Below are positions 1 to 6,307 of a stretch of 21,355 nt of DNA, piece by piece (the stretch's first letter is position 1; each line of letters starts with the position of its first letter). A model generated the notes under the pieces. That model saw only the letters and a list, made by a program, of their open reading frames with translations. It did not search any database and was not told where the DNA came from. The position numbers were made by a program, and so were the translations under genes. The DNA is from Candidatus Uhrbacteria bacterium. Its GTDB lineage: Bacteria; Patescibacteriota; Patescibacteriia; UBA9934; GWF2-40-263. The stretch is taken from positions 1 to 21,355 of the forward strand of contig JABITQ010000013.1 in NCBI GenBank assembly GCA_018700535.1, written 5' to 3'.

Positions 1-914
1 ACTCTAAGCGCGCTAGCGGCCGCTGCTGCGGACACAACGGTCTTCCCGGACCCAACATCCCCCTCAAGCAGACGGTTCATGGGGTGCGGCTTTTCCATAT
101 CCTGCACAATCTCCCATGTCGCCTTCTTTTGCGCGTTAGTAAGCGTAAACGGTAGTGCTGCTACAAACGTTTTTAAAAAGTCTTCATCAAGCTCAACGGA
201 TGCTGCAGTCTTTTGCGACCGCTCCGTGCGCACATGCGCAAACATCAACTGATGCAAAAAGAGTTCATCGAATTTCAAACGATTCACCGCAGCATCAAGG
301 TCTTCACGCGAGTCTGGAAAGTGCACAGCCTTGAGCGCCTCAGCAAGCGATGGAAACGATTCACCATCAACAATCTCACCAGGCAACCAATCTGGAAACT
401 CGTCCGCTGCTGGAAGCGCGGCTTTCATCGCATTGCGCAAACGATTCATCTTGATAGATCCAGTAAGCCCATACACCGGAACAATGCGCCCTGTGTGCAC
501 ACCAGCTCCCCGCTTCTCAATCACAGGGTTCGTCATCGAAAGCCCATACTTGTCATCGACAGTCCCCGCAACCGCAACTTTCGTCCCCGCAGGCAACGAG
601 CGTTCAAGATAGCTCTGGTTAAACCAAGTCACCTTAAGCTCACCTGTCTCATCCTCAATAACCCCCTCAACAATCTTAAGCTTCCGGTTCTTCGCCGGAC
701 GACTCGTAATAGACTGAACCTCCCCAATCACTGTCACGGTCTCCCCAGCCTTCACCTCACCAGCCCCACGAATAACCGAGAAATCGTCATACCGAAAAGG
801 CACGTACCACAACAGGTCGCGCACACTAGAAATCCCAAGCGTCTTAAGGGCACCAACAGCCAACGTGCCGATCCCAGGGAGTTCAGAAACAGATGATCCT
901 AAGTGAATTGCCAT
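1..914 (-). CDS. recG: ATP-dependent DNA helicase RecG, N-terminal part (runs off the window)
   Basis: This is the first 304 codons of RecG, the helicase that reverses stalled forks and processes recombination branches. The translation starts MAIHLGSSVSELPGIG, a helix-hairpin-helix-like start typical of RecG. The OB-fold wedge domain follows at about residues 55-150, including the motif VTWFNQ near residue 95. The helicase Walker A motif GDVGSGKT lies at residues 285-292, just before the window edge. The remaining motor domains lie outside. ATG at 914-912 is chosen because the sequence fits the RecG N-terminus from there. No Shine-Dalgarno precedes it, and an extended -10 sits 9 nt upstream, so the message may be leaderless. 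The family call is secure; the gene is cut only by the window. Confidence 0.95.
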   Translation of the reverse strand, partial: MAIHLGSSVSELPGIGTLAVGALKTLGISSVRDLLWYVPFRYDDFSVIRGAGEVKAGETVTVIGEVQSITSRPAKNRKLKIVEGVIEDETGELKVTWFNQSYLERSLPAGTKVAVAGTVDDKYGLSMTNPVIEKRGAGVHTGRIVPVYGLTGSIKMNRLRNAMKAALPAADEFPDWLPGEIVDGESFPSLAEALKAVHFPDSREDLDAAVNRLKFDELFLHQLMFAHVRTERSQKTAASVELDEDFLKTFVAALPFTLTNAQKKATWEIVQDMEKPHPMNRLLEGDVGSGKTVVSAAAAASALR

Positions 915-923
915 ATTACGTGC

Positions 924-932
924 ATCTTAGCA
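924..932 (-). promoter_or_regulatory. Extended -10 promoter for recG, probably leaderless
   Basis: On the minus strand TGC is followed by TAAGAT, a TGn-extended -10 with 4 of 6 matches to TATAAT. It ends 9 nt before the recG ATG, so transcription would start about 2-3 nt before the start codon. No good -35 hexamer is visible 17 nt upstream, which is compatible with an extended -10 promoter. Confidence 0.45.
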
Positions 933-969
933 GATCTTTAAGGAAGTGGTTATGGGGTCTCTGATAAAC

Positions 970-995
970 AAAAAACATCAGTTTTAACTGATGTT
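970..995 (-). terminator. Rho-independent terminator after tRNA-Arg
   Basis: On the minus strand the arms AACATCAG and CTGATGTT form a stem of at least 8 bp with a short AT loop, followed at once by six T residues. It begins 3 nt after the CCA end of the tRNA-Arg gene. Confidence 0.8.
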
Positions 996-998
996 GCC

Positions 999-1075
999 TG
1001 GTGTACCCAGCAGGGTTCGAACCTGCGACCTTTGGCTCCGCAAGCCAACGCTCTATCCAGCTGAGCTATGGGTAC
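999..1075 (-). tRNA. tRNA-Arg, anticodon GCG, CCA encoded
   Basis: The gene folds into a full cloverleaf: acceptor GTACCCA/TGGGTAC, D arm GCTC/GAGC, anticodon stem TTGGC/GCCAA around the loop TTGCGGA, and T arm GCAGG/CCTGC around TTCGAAC. The anticodon at positions 34-36 is GCG, which reads CGC and CGU (Arg). The 3' CCA is encoded. Most bacteria decode these codons with an A34 (inosine) tRNA instead, so the G34 form is unusual. The gene begins 12 nt after the stop of the upstream membrane-protein gene and may be cotranscribed with it. Confidence 0.93.
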
Positions 1076-1087
1076 ATAACTTTCGCT

Positions 1088-1588
1088 TCAGAGTTTATAC
1101 ATCCTACGGAGCACATCCGTCAAGGTTTCTTCGGTGCGGTCTAGGTTCTCTGTGCAGAACGGAAGAAGGTTATCTCGGACTTGGTTTGGGTCAATTTCTT
1201 CTAAGGGAATTGAGAGCAGTGGGTGCCATGCGGAATGGAATTCGAAGTAGAGGTATTTGATGGACGGTGGATCGTAGGCGATTGAAAAATTGTTGATAGA
1301 TTCAAAGTCGTAGTACATGTCGTTTACAACAACACCTGTCGTTGTGATAACAACTGGAATTCTATCTGGCGGAAGAAATGTTGAGAGCAGTGTAATAATC
1401 CCGATCATCAAGATGATGACTGCAAACAAAAAGTTTGCCGTTGCCACAGCATAGACAATCAAAAACACACCAAGCACACCCCCAATGACATACCAGTTTT
1501 TTGACCGAGCATGATGCGGATACTCATCCACCTCCCACTCAATAACAGCCTGACCAACCTCAATTGGAATAATTTCCTCTTCTGCCAT
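1088..1588 (-). CDS. Small two-TM membrane protein, unknown function
   Basis: The product is a 166-residue protein I do not recognise by name. Residues 1-30 are polar and acidic, with the segment EWEVDEYPHHARSKNWY leading into two closely spaced hydrophobic helices at about 31-47 and 51-70. A cytosolic-looking domain of about 95 residues follows, with beta-rich segments (VVITTTGVVVNDMYY) and an acidic C-terminus. The architecture resembles small membrane proteins common in CPR genomes, with a double-TM hairpin and a PH-like soluble domain; that comparison is inference. ATG at 1588 has no Shine-Dalgarno, and an extended -10 lies 9 nt upstream. It ends 12 nt before tRNA-Arg. Confidence 0.8.
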   Translation of the reverse strand: MAEEEIIPIEVGQAVIEWEVDEYPHHARSKNWYVIGGVLGVFLIVYAVATANFLFAVIILMIGIITLLSTFLPPDRIPVVITTTGVVVNDMYYDFESINNFSIAYDPPSIKYLYFEFHSAWHPLLSIPLEEIDPNQVRDNLLPFCTENLDRTEETLTDVLRRMYKL

Positions 1589-1597
1589 AGTAATCTT

Positions 1598-1606
1598 ATT
1601 TTATCA
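1598..1606 (-). promoter_or_regulatory. Extended -10 promoter for the two-TM protein, probably leaderless
   Basis: On the minus strand TGA precedes TAAAAT, a TGn-extended -10 with 5 of 6 consensus bases. It ends 9 nt before the ATG at 1588. No ribosome binding site fits in the remaining leader. Confidence 0.5.
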
Positions 1607-1664
1607 TGTAACAAAAAAACCCGACAGGATCTGGTTTGTGTAATTCGATGTTTCTTCCTAATTA

Positions 1665-1698
1665 AAACAAAACAACCGCATGTGCGGTTGTTTTGTTT
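1665..1698. terminator. Strong bidirectional hairpin terminator
   Basis: This is a 34-nt perfect inverted repeat. The arms are AAACAAAACAACCGCA and its complement, separated by two bases. The right arm is T-rich on both strands. It lies between the tRNA-Ser(UGA) gene, whose transcript runs toward it on the minus strand, and the two-TM protein gene. Confidence 0.75.
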
Positions 1699-1721
1699 AC
1701 CGAGATGATCTCTTGATGATA

Positions 1722-1765
1722 CTTCAGAGATTGCTGTCGAGCTCAGCTCGACTACCTCGCTGAAG
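1722..1765. repeat. Compound hairpin with AGCTCAGCT core, copy 1
   Basis: The palindrome GTCGAGCTCAGCTCGAC (1736-1752) sits inside an outer stem CTTCAG (1722-1727) / CTGAAG (1760-1765). The core AGCTCAGCT recurs in neighbouring hairpins with different but self-complementary flanks. No coding frame explains it. Confidence 0.65.
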
Positions 1766-1772
1766 AATACAA

Positions 1773-1820
1773 CGGTTGGGTTGGGACAAAGCTCAGCTTT
1801 GTCTTTGCGTACCCCAACCG
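1773..1820. repeat. Compound hairpin with AGCTCAGCT core, copy 2
   Basis: The palindrome GACAAAGCTCAGCTTTGTC (1785-1803) is enclosed by CGGTTGGG (1773-1780) and CCCAACCG (1813-1820). It has the same core and architecture as the hairpin at 1722-1765, but the stem sequence differs. Confidence 0.65.
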
Positions 1821-1833
1821 AGCTCAGCTCGGT
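1817..1833. repeat. AGCTCAGCT hairpin touching the tRNA-Ser(UGA) 3' end, copy 3
   Basis: ACCGAGCTCAGCTCGGT is a 17-nt palindrome around the shared core. Its last base is the final A of the tRNA CCA end, so on the minus strand it directly follows the tRNA. It could mark the 3' end for processing or weakly terminate. Confidence 0.65.
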
Positions 1834-1922
1834 GGCGGAGGGAGAGGGATTCGAACCCTCGAGACGGGTAAACGCCTACTAGTTTTCAAGACTAGCGCCT
1901 TCAACCACTCGGCCACCCCTCC
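1833..1922 (-). tRNA. tRNA-Ser, anticodon TGA, CCA encoded
   Basis: This is a 90-nt class II tRNA. The acceptor stem is GGAGGGG/TCCCTCC, with discriminator G and encoded CCA. The anticodon stem CTAGT/ACTAG surrounds the loop CTTGAAA, giving anticodon TGA (UCA codon). The long variable arm TAGGCGTTTACCCGTCT is typical of serine tRNAs. The T arm is GAGGG/CCCTC around TTCGAAT. It lies downstream of tRNA-Ser(GCT) on the same strand. Confidence 0.96.
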
Positions 1923-2048
1923 TTAAAACGCCCCAGATTGATCAGCTACTTGGCCTTCGTTTAAAAAATCCTTCGACGACCAGCGGGGTCGACTCAGTCT
2001 TTTTTAAACTCCAGGCCGGCGTACCTGACGCAATCTGGAAAGTTTTAA
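1923..2048. repeat. Long imperfect inverted repeat (about 126 nt) between the two tRNA-Ser genes
   Basis: Nested matching arms run inward: TTAAAAC (1923-1929) / GTTTTAA (2042-2048), CCAGATTG (1933-1940) / CAATCTGG (2031-2038), partly matched segments around 1942-1949 and 2021-2028, GGCCT (1952-1956) / AGGCC (2013-2017), GTTTAAAAAA (1959-1968) / TTTTTTAAAC (2000-2009), then TCGAC (1973-1977) / GTCGA (1988-1992). The axis shifts by a few bases, implying small bulges. It carries no plausible gene and fills most of the tRNA spacer. It could be a fold-back (MITE-like) insertion or a structured tRNA spacer. Confidence 0.7.
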
Positions 2049-2068
2049 TTGAAATTTTGAAACAACTG

Positions 2069-2087
2069 GTCAAAGCTGAGCTTTGAC
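2069..2087. repeat. AGCTGAGCT hairpin, copy 4
   Basis: GTCAAAGCTGAGCTTTGAC is a perfect 19-nt palindrome apart from its centre base. Its core is the reverse complement of the core in the hairpins at 1722-1833. It lies between the 126-nt inverted repeat and tRNA-Ser(GCT). Confidence 0.65.
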
Positions 2088-2099
2088 GTCGAGGACAAA

Positions 2100-2114
2100 C
2101 CGAGATGAGCTCGG
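2100..2114. repeat. Imperfect AGCTC-type hairpin downstream of tRNA-Ser(GCT), copy 5
   Basis: CCGAGATGAGCTCGG has five paired bases per arm and resembles the palindrome that abuts the other tRNA-Ser gene. On the minus strand it starts about 10 nt after the CCA end. Confidence 0.5.
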
Positions 2115-2124
2115 AGAGTTCGGC

Positions 2125-2217
2125 TGGCGGAGAGAGAGGGATTCGAACCCTCGCGCCGGTTATTACCGACCTAACGGATTAGCAATCCGTCCCCTTCAGC
2201 CACTTGGGTACCTCTCC
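2125..2217 (-). tRNA. tRNA-Ser, anticodon GCT, CCA encoded
   Basis: This is a 93-nt class II tRNA. The acceptor stem GGAGAGG pairs with the 3' strand before discriminator G and CCA. The anticodon stem ACGGA/TCCGT surrounds TTGCTAA, giving anticodon GCT (AGC and AGU codons). The long variable arm and the T arm GAGGG/CCCTC around TTCGAAT are intact. A candidate promoter lies 13-41 nt upstream. Confidence 0.96.
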
Positions 2218-2229
2218 GTAACAAGCGGT

Positions 2230-2258
2230 AGAATACGACAAATGGTCAGAAAGATCAA
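2230..2258 (-). promoter_or_regulatory. Promoter for tRNA-Ser(GCT) and probably tRNA-Ser(UGA)
   Basis: On the minus strand the -35 TTGATC and the -10 TATTCT (each 4 of 6) are exactly 17 nt apart. The predicted start falls about 6 nt upstream of the mature tRNA 5' end. Confidence 0.55.
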
Positions 2259-2263
2259 TAAGC

Positions 2264-2287
2264 AAAAAACGCCCTTATTAACAGGCG
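2264..2287 (-). terminator. Terminator of the 2313-2885 gene
   Basis: On the minus strand CGCC and GGCG form a short GC stem around an AT-rich loop, with an extra bulged G, followed by six T residues. It begins about 25 nt after the stop codon. Confidence 0.6.
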
Positions 2288-2312
2288 CTTACGTGAGTGG
2301 ATGACTAGGGGG

Positions 2313-2885
2313 TCATAGAAAAGATGCTGAGAGATGCACCAATGGGATCAAACGCCCATCGAGGATGTGACCCATCTTGACACCAGAGGCAAGCATAGCC
2401 CTGTGACAAGAAGTGCAATGCACCCTTGGTCCAGCAGCTAGTGTGTTGGCCAAAATCCCCTGCCGCAATCTCAAGGGCAGGGACGGTTCTGTGTGATTGA
2501 GCACGCCAGCACATTGGCTTCCTTGCAGACCAAGCACTCGAACCATCTCCAAGACACGCTCCAACGTCACAGACATCGGCTTGAGAACAGGTGCGCGAAG
2601 AGTTGGTGCAGACTTGCTCTTGTGCTGCGTTCTGCGCAAGACGACCATGCCATCTTCAAGCGTGATCTCAAACTTGTACCGAGCTTGCAATTCTCCGGAT
2701 CGATACACAATAAGTTCAGGATGAACAAACACCCTGTTGGTGCCCTCCTCAAAAATGCAGCATGAAACATCCCAACTTTGAGGAGCAAACATTTGCACCG
2801 TGCCCACCAACACACGATCACCACCTTCACCAAACACATCAGCAGTCAGTGGAGTAACCGGAGTATTGCGTCTTCTCGAAACCAT
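2313..2885 (-). CDS. Hypothetical 190-residue protein with a single CxxCH motif
   Basis: I do not recognise this protein. It starts MVSRRRNTPVTPLT and appears cytosolic, with no signal peptide or membrane segment. A beta-rich middle part (RVLVGTVQMF, YKFEITLEDGMVVLRR) is followed by a helical part (SVTLERVLEMVRVLG) and a C-terminal segment with CTSCHRAM. One CxxCH in a non-exported protein is more likely a zinc-binding half-site or chance than a heme site. The ATG at 2885 is chosen over an in-frame upstream ATG at 2912 because the Shine-Dalgarno AAAGGAGGG (2890-2898) sits 4 nt before it. It has its own promoter and terminator and so forms a single-gene unit after comF. Confidence 0.7.
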   Translation of the reverse strand: MVSRRRNTPVTPLTADVFGEGGDRVLVGTVQMFAPQSWDVSCCIFEEGTNRVFVHPELIVYRSGELQARYKFEITLEDGMVVLRRTQHKSKSAPTLRAPVLKPMSVTLERVLEMVRVLGLQGSQCAGVLNHTEPSLPLRLRQGILANTLAAGPRVHCTSCHRAMLASGVKMGHILDGRLIPLVHLSASFL

Positions 2886-2908
2886 ATTGCCCTCCTTTGA
2901 GCAACTCG

Positions 2909-2937
2909 ACACTAGTCAAAATAGACCGGCTTGTCAA
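2909..2937 (-). promoter_or_regulatory. Promoter for the 2313-2885 gene
   Basis: On the minus strand a perfect -35 TTGACA (2932-2937) is 17 nt from a weak -10, TAGTGT (2909-2914). The site lies in the gap just after the comF stop codon, and a strong Shine-Dalgarno follows. Confidence 0.5.
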
Positions 2938-2943
2938 CCCTCT

Positions 2944-3636
2944 CTACCCCCTAGCCACAACCCACCCCCACACCTGTTTTGCCCCAGCCTCTTTTAGTGC
3001 ACGTGCAGCCGCATCCATTGTCGTCCCACTTGTAAACACATCGTCACACAACAAAACATGCTCCGGCACCTTCACACCAGACATCACCTCAAACACTCCA
3101 TCAAACTCCCCCACACCACGCTTGTTGCGCGCCACTCTTGCTTGCGACTGTGTTGGTCTTACTCGCACAAGCAACTCTTCCACAGGCAATCCATAAAACG
3201 TCCCAGCCCAATCTGCGATAACGGCAGCTTGATCAAATCCCCTTAACCGCAACTTCCCCTCGTGCAACGGCACGTGACAAACATAAAATGGAGCAATAGG
3301 TGGGATCATACGCACGCTGGCTGCGGACATCCATCCGTGGATTACTTTTTCGATTGCGCGGTCACCGTAGTATTTCCAAACAGAAAACGCCCGGCGCACC
3401 ACGGGGTTTCCGTAGGGCACATAGGCGCTAATACCATCTAAATAAACTTCTGGTCGACACTCAATGCAGGTTCGGTTTGAGCCTTTCTTTGCACAAAATG
3501 GGCAACGCTGAGGCAGCATCGATGGGGCAAACACCGAGCTACATCCCCCGCACCAAAGACCTCCCTCACGTCCGCACGAAACGCAGAAGCGAGGAAACAA
3601 AGACTCTACTGCCAATTTGCCGAGTCGATGTACCAT
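2944..3636 (-). CDS. comF: ComF family amidophosphoribosyltransferase-like protein
   Basis: ComF-type proteins are needed for uptake or handling of transforming DNA and carry a phosphoribosyltransferase fold. The 230-residue product has an N-terminal zinc-ribbon region with CxxC pairs at about residues 18-21, 29-32, 45-48 and 56-59. The family hallmark follows: LRLRGFDQA near residue 133, and the PRPP-binding loop VLLCDDVFTSGTT around residues 194-206. The length matches the family. ATG at 3636 overlaps the upstream gene by 31 nt; a TTG seven codons later is an alternative start. It is the last gene of the T4SS-like operon, which suggests the operon works in DNA import or exchange. Confidence 0.93.
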   Translation of the reverse strand: MVHRLGKLAVESLFPRFCVSCGREGGLWCGGCSSVFAPSMLPQRCPFCAKKGSNRTCIECRPEVYLDGISAYVPYGNPVVRRAFSVWKYYGDRAIEKVIHGWMSAASVRMIPPIAPFYVCHVPLHEGKLRLRGFDQAAVIADWAGTFYGLPVEELLVRVRPTQSQARVARNKRGVGEFDGVFEVMSGVKVPEHVLLCDDVFTSGTTMDAAARALKEAGAKQVWGWVVARG

Positions 3637-4178
3637 GAGCCACTTTCTTTTATCATCGTCAAACTGATTTCCTGAAACTTTACAGTGGTGTTGCGCGGAG
3701 AATCAATCGACTCCTCACGTTGTGTTGTGACAAGCACCTCAGCAGTAAGCACTCCTTCCTCAACAACATCCACAATCACCACAGACGTACTCACCCCGTA
3801 ATACCCTTCTGGGACCACAGCTGTCTTAATAAACACCCCTGTCTCTGCGCGAAAACGATCTGTCATCAACGGAAGTACGTCTATCATGTTCGCAAAGTGC
3901 GCTTCGTTTGAATAACTGCCGTAGCGCTCAACAAACGTTTTTGATAACGCAATCACATCTGACGATTCAGCACGCTCTTTTTGCTCGCGCTCATTCTCAA
4001 TCTCTGAAATGCTCAACTCATCATCTTCAACAGGAAGCTCGATGCGAGGTTCATCCAAGTTAGGCACAACCTCTGCGGGACGATTAAGTAGCACGTACAT
4101 CACCCATGCGATCAACAACAAGAGGATGAAAATCAGCAAACCAATCACGAGACGTTTTTTTCTTCTATCTTCCATCAT
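3606..4178 (-). CDS. Membrane-anchored VirB8-like (NTF2-fold) candidate
   Basis: The product is a 190-residue protein. After a short basic start (MMEDRRKKR) comes one transmembrane helix at about residues 10-31. A charged, acidic linker (about 35-70) leads to an extracytoplasmic alpha+beta domain (about 72-190), with the segments FVERYGSYS and EVLVTTQRE, and SWYIDSANWQ at the end. A single TM helix followed by a domain of this size and pattern is what VirB8/TcpC-type subunits look like, and its position directly after virB4 supports that. The assignment rests on architecture only. Its ATG overlaps the virB4 stop (ATGA), so translation is probably coupled. Confidence 0.75.
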   Translation of the reverse strand: MMEDRRKKRLVIGLLIFILLLLIAWVMYVLLNRPAEVVPNLDEPRIELPVEDDELSISEIENEREQKERAESSDVIALSKTFVERYGSYSNEAHFANMIDVLPLMTDRFRAETGVFIKTAVVPEGYYGVSTSVVIVDVVEEGVLTAEVLVTTQREESIDSPRNTTVKFQEISLTMIKESGSWYIDSANWQ

Positions 4179-6298
4179 ACGGATAATGAATCACGAATTT
4201 TATCTGCCTCTGCCTGCCCTTCACTCTCAGCATTAAGCAACGCTGCAGCAGCATCTTGTTGCGCTTTCACCTCCACCTCATCGACTTCTGGAGTCTGGGC
4301 GGGTTGCTCACCTTGCTCGGCAACTGGTTGCTCTGCCGGCTGTTCAGCAGGTTGTTCTTCTGGTTGCCCCATAGACTGCGCTGCCGACTCAATATTTGTT
4401 TCTTCTACTTTTTTATCAAACTCTGCTTTTATTTTTTCCATCTCGAGCAACTGCTCAGGGTTTGTTGTCACAATTTTGTCCTCAACATAGGACGCAACAA
4501 TCTTAATGGCTGCATGCTTTTGCCCTGCAAAGAAAATTCCTTCCCCTACTCCAGACTCAAGCAACAAATACTTTTCACCATCTGTTAGGTTGAATGTTTT
4601 TTGAATCAAGTCTACCGCAGACGGAGACTGCTTCAAGAGCAACTGAAGTGCTGAGTTCGTCACAATCGCCTGACCATATGGTGAGCGCAAGAAGTCATTT
4701 ACATCCTGAGTAATTGTTGTCACACCCATAAAGTATTTTCGCGCGCGTTTTACAAGCGCAAAAATAAACTTGGCTGAGTCTTCGTTTTGCATCAACCACC
4801 ACGCCTCATCCACAACCAAAATGCGTTTCTTTTTGACTGATCGTGTCACATTCCAGATATAGTTGATGATGCTATAAATCGCCACCGGACGCAGCTCATC
4901 CTCTAAGTCACGCACAGAAAACACCACCAACTGATTGTTCATCTCAACGTTTGTTGCATTGTTCAACAACCCAGAAAACGTTCCGTCTGTGTATTTTTTC
5001 AGCCGAGCAACAAGCTCTCCTGCCCCTTCCATTCCCTCAAGTACATCCTGAAAATCTGTAAGGACTGGCGGATCAATATCATCAAGCGATGTTAGGTCGG
5101 GTGTGATGTCCTTTTTGGCGTACGTCTCAATCAATGCGCGATCAAGTAATGAATCCTCAATCGGAGTAAACCCAACCTTGCTGCTCGCACCAATTGGCTG
5201 ACCAATCATAATGCGCAACAACCCCTTAAGTGTAATGACGGCTGATCGAATGATATCCTCAACCTTTGTCCCCTCACCCACACCACGAGGCAGATCAAAC
5301 GGGTTCACCTTTGCGTCCGACGCTAATGAAACGTTTACAAACGTTCCACCAACAGCATCCGACAAATCCTTATACTCATACTCAGGGTCAATCACAATCA
5401 CATCCACACCCATCATAAGCGAGCGCAAAATCTCCAACTTGATCGCGTACGACTTTCCAGCACCAGAAGTTGCAAATACAACTGAGTTCGCATTTTGCAA
5501 ACTAAATCGATCGAACAAGACGAGTGAGTTGTTGTGTCGGTTGATTCCGTAAAGAATCCCGTTGTCAGAACTTAGGTCAGAGCTGATAAACGGAAACGAT
5601 GCCGCAATCGGCGAAGTGTTCATGTTATACGTAATCATCAACTCATCATTCCCAAGTGGGACAGTAGAGTTAAAGCCCTGCTCTGCCTGATAATATCCAG
5701 CTTTGGTATAAATCAGTTTTGAACCAAACAACGACTCAACCTCTTGTGTAAACTTTTCAAGCTCTTCGGGTGTATCCCCGTAAATAGTTACGTAAAAAGC
5801 GAATTGAAAGAAATGCTCAATCCCCTGCGTTAGCGCATCTCGCAACCCTTCAATATCTCTCAAAGCAGTTTCTGCAATCGGATCACGCGGCGCACCCTTT
5901 TCAGCATCGGCAAAAATCTGCGCTTCAAAAATACCCACTTTCTTCTGCAGCTGTTTCAAAATAATGTTTGCCTTGATCGGATAAAAAAACATGGCAACAT
6001 CGAACGTCTTGTTCATGTTGATGAGCGGAGACGCCCAACCAACACCGATGTGACGCGGATACGTAATCACAAAGATCGTTCGTGCGTACTTTCCTGAAAC
6101 ACGCAAAAAGGTTGGATTAACCTCAAACGCCGCTGGTGAAATAACATCTTTCACCGTGACGACTCCCTTGCGATAAATACGCTCCTCCTCAAGCACCAAC
6201 TTTTCCTCAGCAAGTTTTACTTGTTCAGGCTTGATTTTTTTGGGCGCACTCGGTGGAGCGGGCAATGTTTTTTTAATGTCTCCAAGTTCAATAGGCAT
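4175..6298 (-). CDS. virB4: VirB4/TraC-type T4SS ATPase, main part
   Basis: This is the motor ATPase that energises type IV secretion at the inner membrane. Numbered from the ATG at 6298 (707 residues), the N-terminal VirB4 region covers about 45-250. The Walker A motif ATSGAGKS is at about 276-283, the family segment VIVIDPEYEY at about 300-309, and the Walker B motif ILVVDEAW at about 492-499. A later stretch TTITQDVNDFL matches the VirB4 core. A C-terminal tail is rich in Glu, Gln, Pro and Ala with repeated EQPA units (nucleotides about 4285-4360). A TTG at 6307, directly after the upstream stop codon, could also start it. The first VirB4 segment is encoded by the separate gene upstream. 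Confidence 0.94.
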   Translation of the reverse strand: MPIELGDIKKTLPAPPSAPKKIKPEQVKLAEEKLVLEEERIYRKGVVTVKDVISPAAFEVNPTFLRVSGKYARTIFVITYPRHIGVGWASPLINMNKTFDVAMFFYPIKANIILKQLQKKVGIFEAQIFADAEKGAPRDPIAETALRDIEGLRDALTQGIEHFFQFAFYVTIYGDTPEELEKFTQEVESLFGSKLIYTKAGYYQAEQGFNSTVPLGNDELMITYNMNTSPIAASFPFISSDLSSDNGILYGINRHNNSLVLFDRFSLQNANSVVFATSGAGKSYAIKLEILRSLMMGVDVIVIDPEYEYKDLSDAVGGTFVNVSLASDAKVNPFDLPRGVGEGTKVEDIIRSAVITLKGLLRIMIGQPIGASSKVGFTPIEDSLLDRALIETYAKKDITPDLTSLDDIDPPVLTDFQDVLEGMEGAGELVARLKKYTDGTFSGLLNNATNVEMNNQLVVFSVRDLEDELRPVAIYSIINYIWNVTRSVKKKRILVVDEAWWLMQNEDSAKFIFALVKRARKYFMGVTTITQDVNDFLRSPYGQAIVTNSALQLLLKQSPSAVDLIQKTFNLTDGEKYLLLESGVGEGIFFAGQKHAAIKIVASYVEDKIVTTNPEQLLEMEKIKAEFDKKVEETNIESAAQSMGQPEEQPAEQPAEQPVAEQGEQPAQTPEVDEVEVKAQQDAAAALLNAESEGQAEADKIRDSLSV

Positions 6299-6307
6299 AG
6301 GACTCAA

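Noticed and set aside
213..896. Plus-strand open frame of 227 codons opposite recG
   Set aside because: It is the antisense shadow of recG, whose minus-strand translation shows clear motifs.
1057..1066. AGCTGAGCT in the tRNA-Arg D arm, matching the core of the tRNA-Ser spacer hairpins
   Set aside because: AGCTCAGCT is a common tRNA D-arm sequence; here it is part of the cloverleaf and has no palindromic flanks, so a shared origin is not supported.
1736..2114. CRISPR-like array from the repeated palindromes
   Set aside because: Repeat units are short, spacing is irregular, stems differ, and no cas genes are present.
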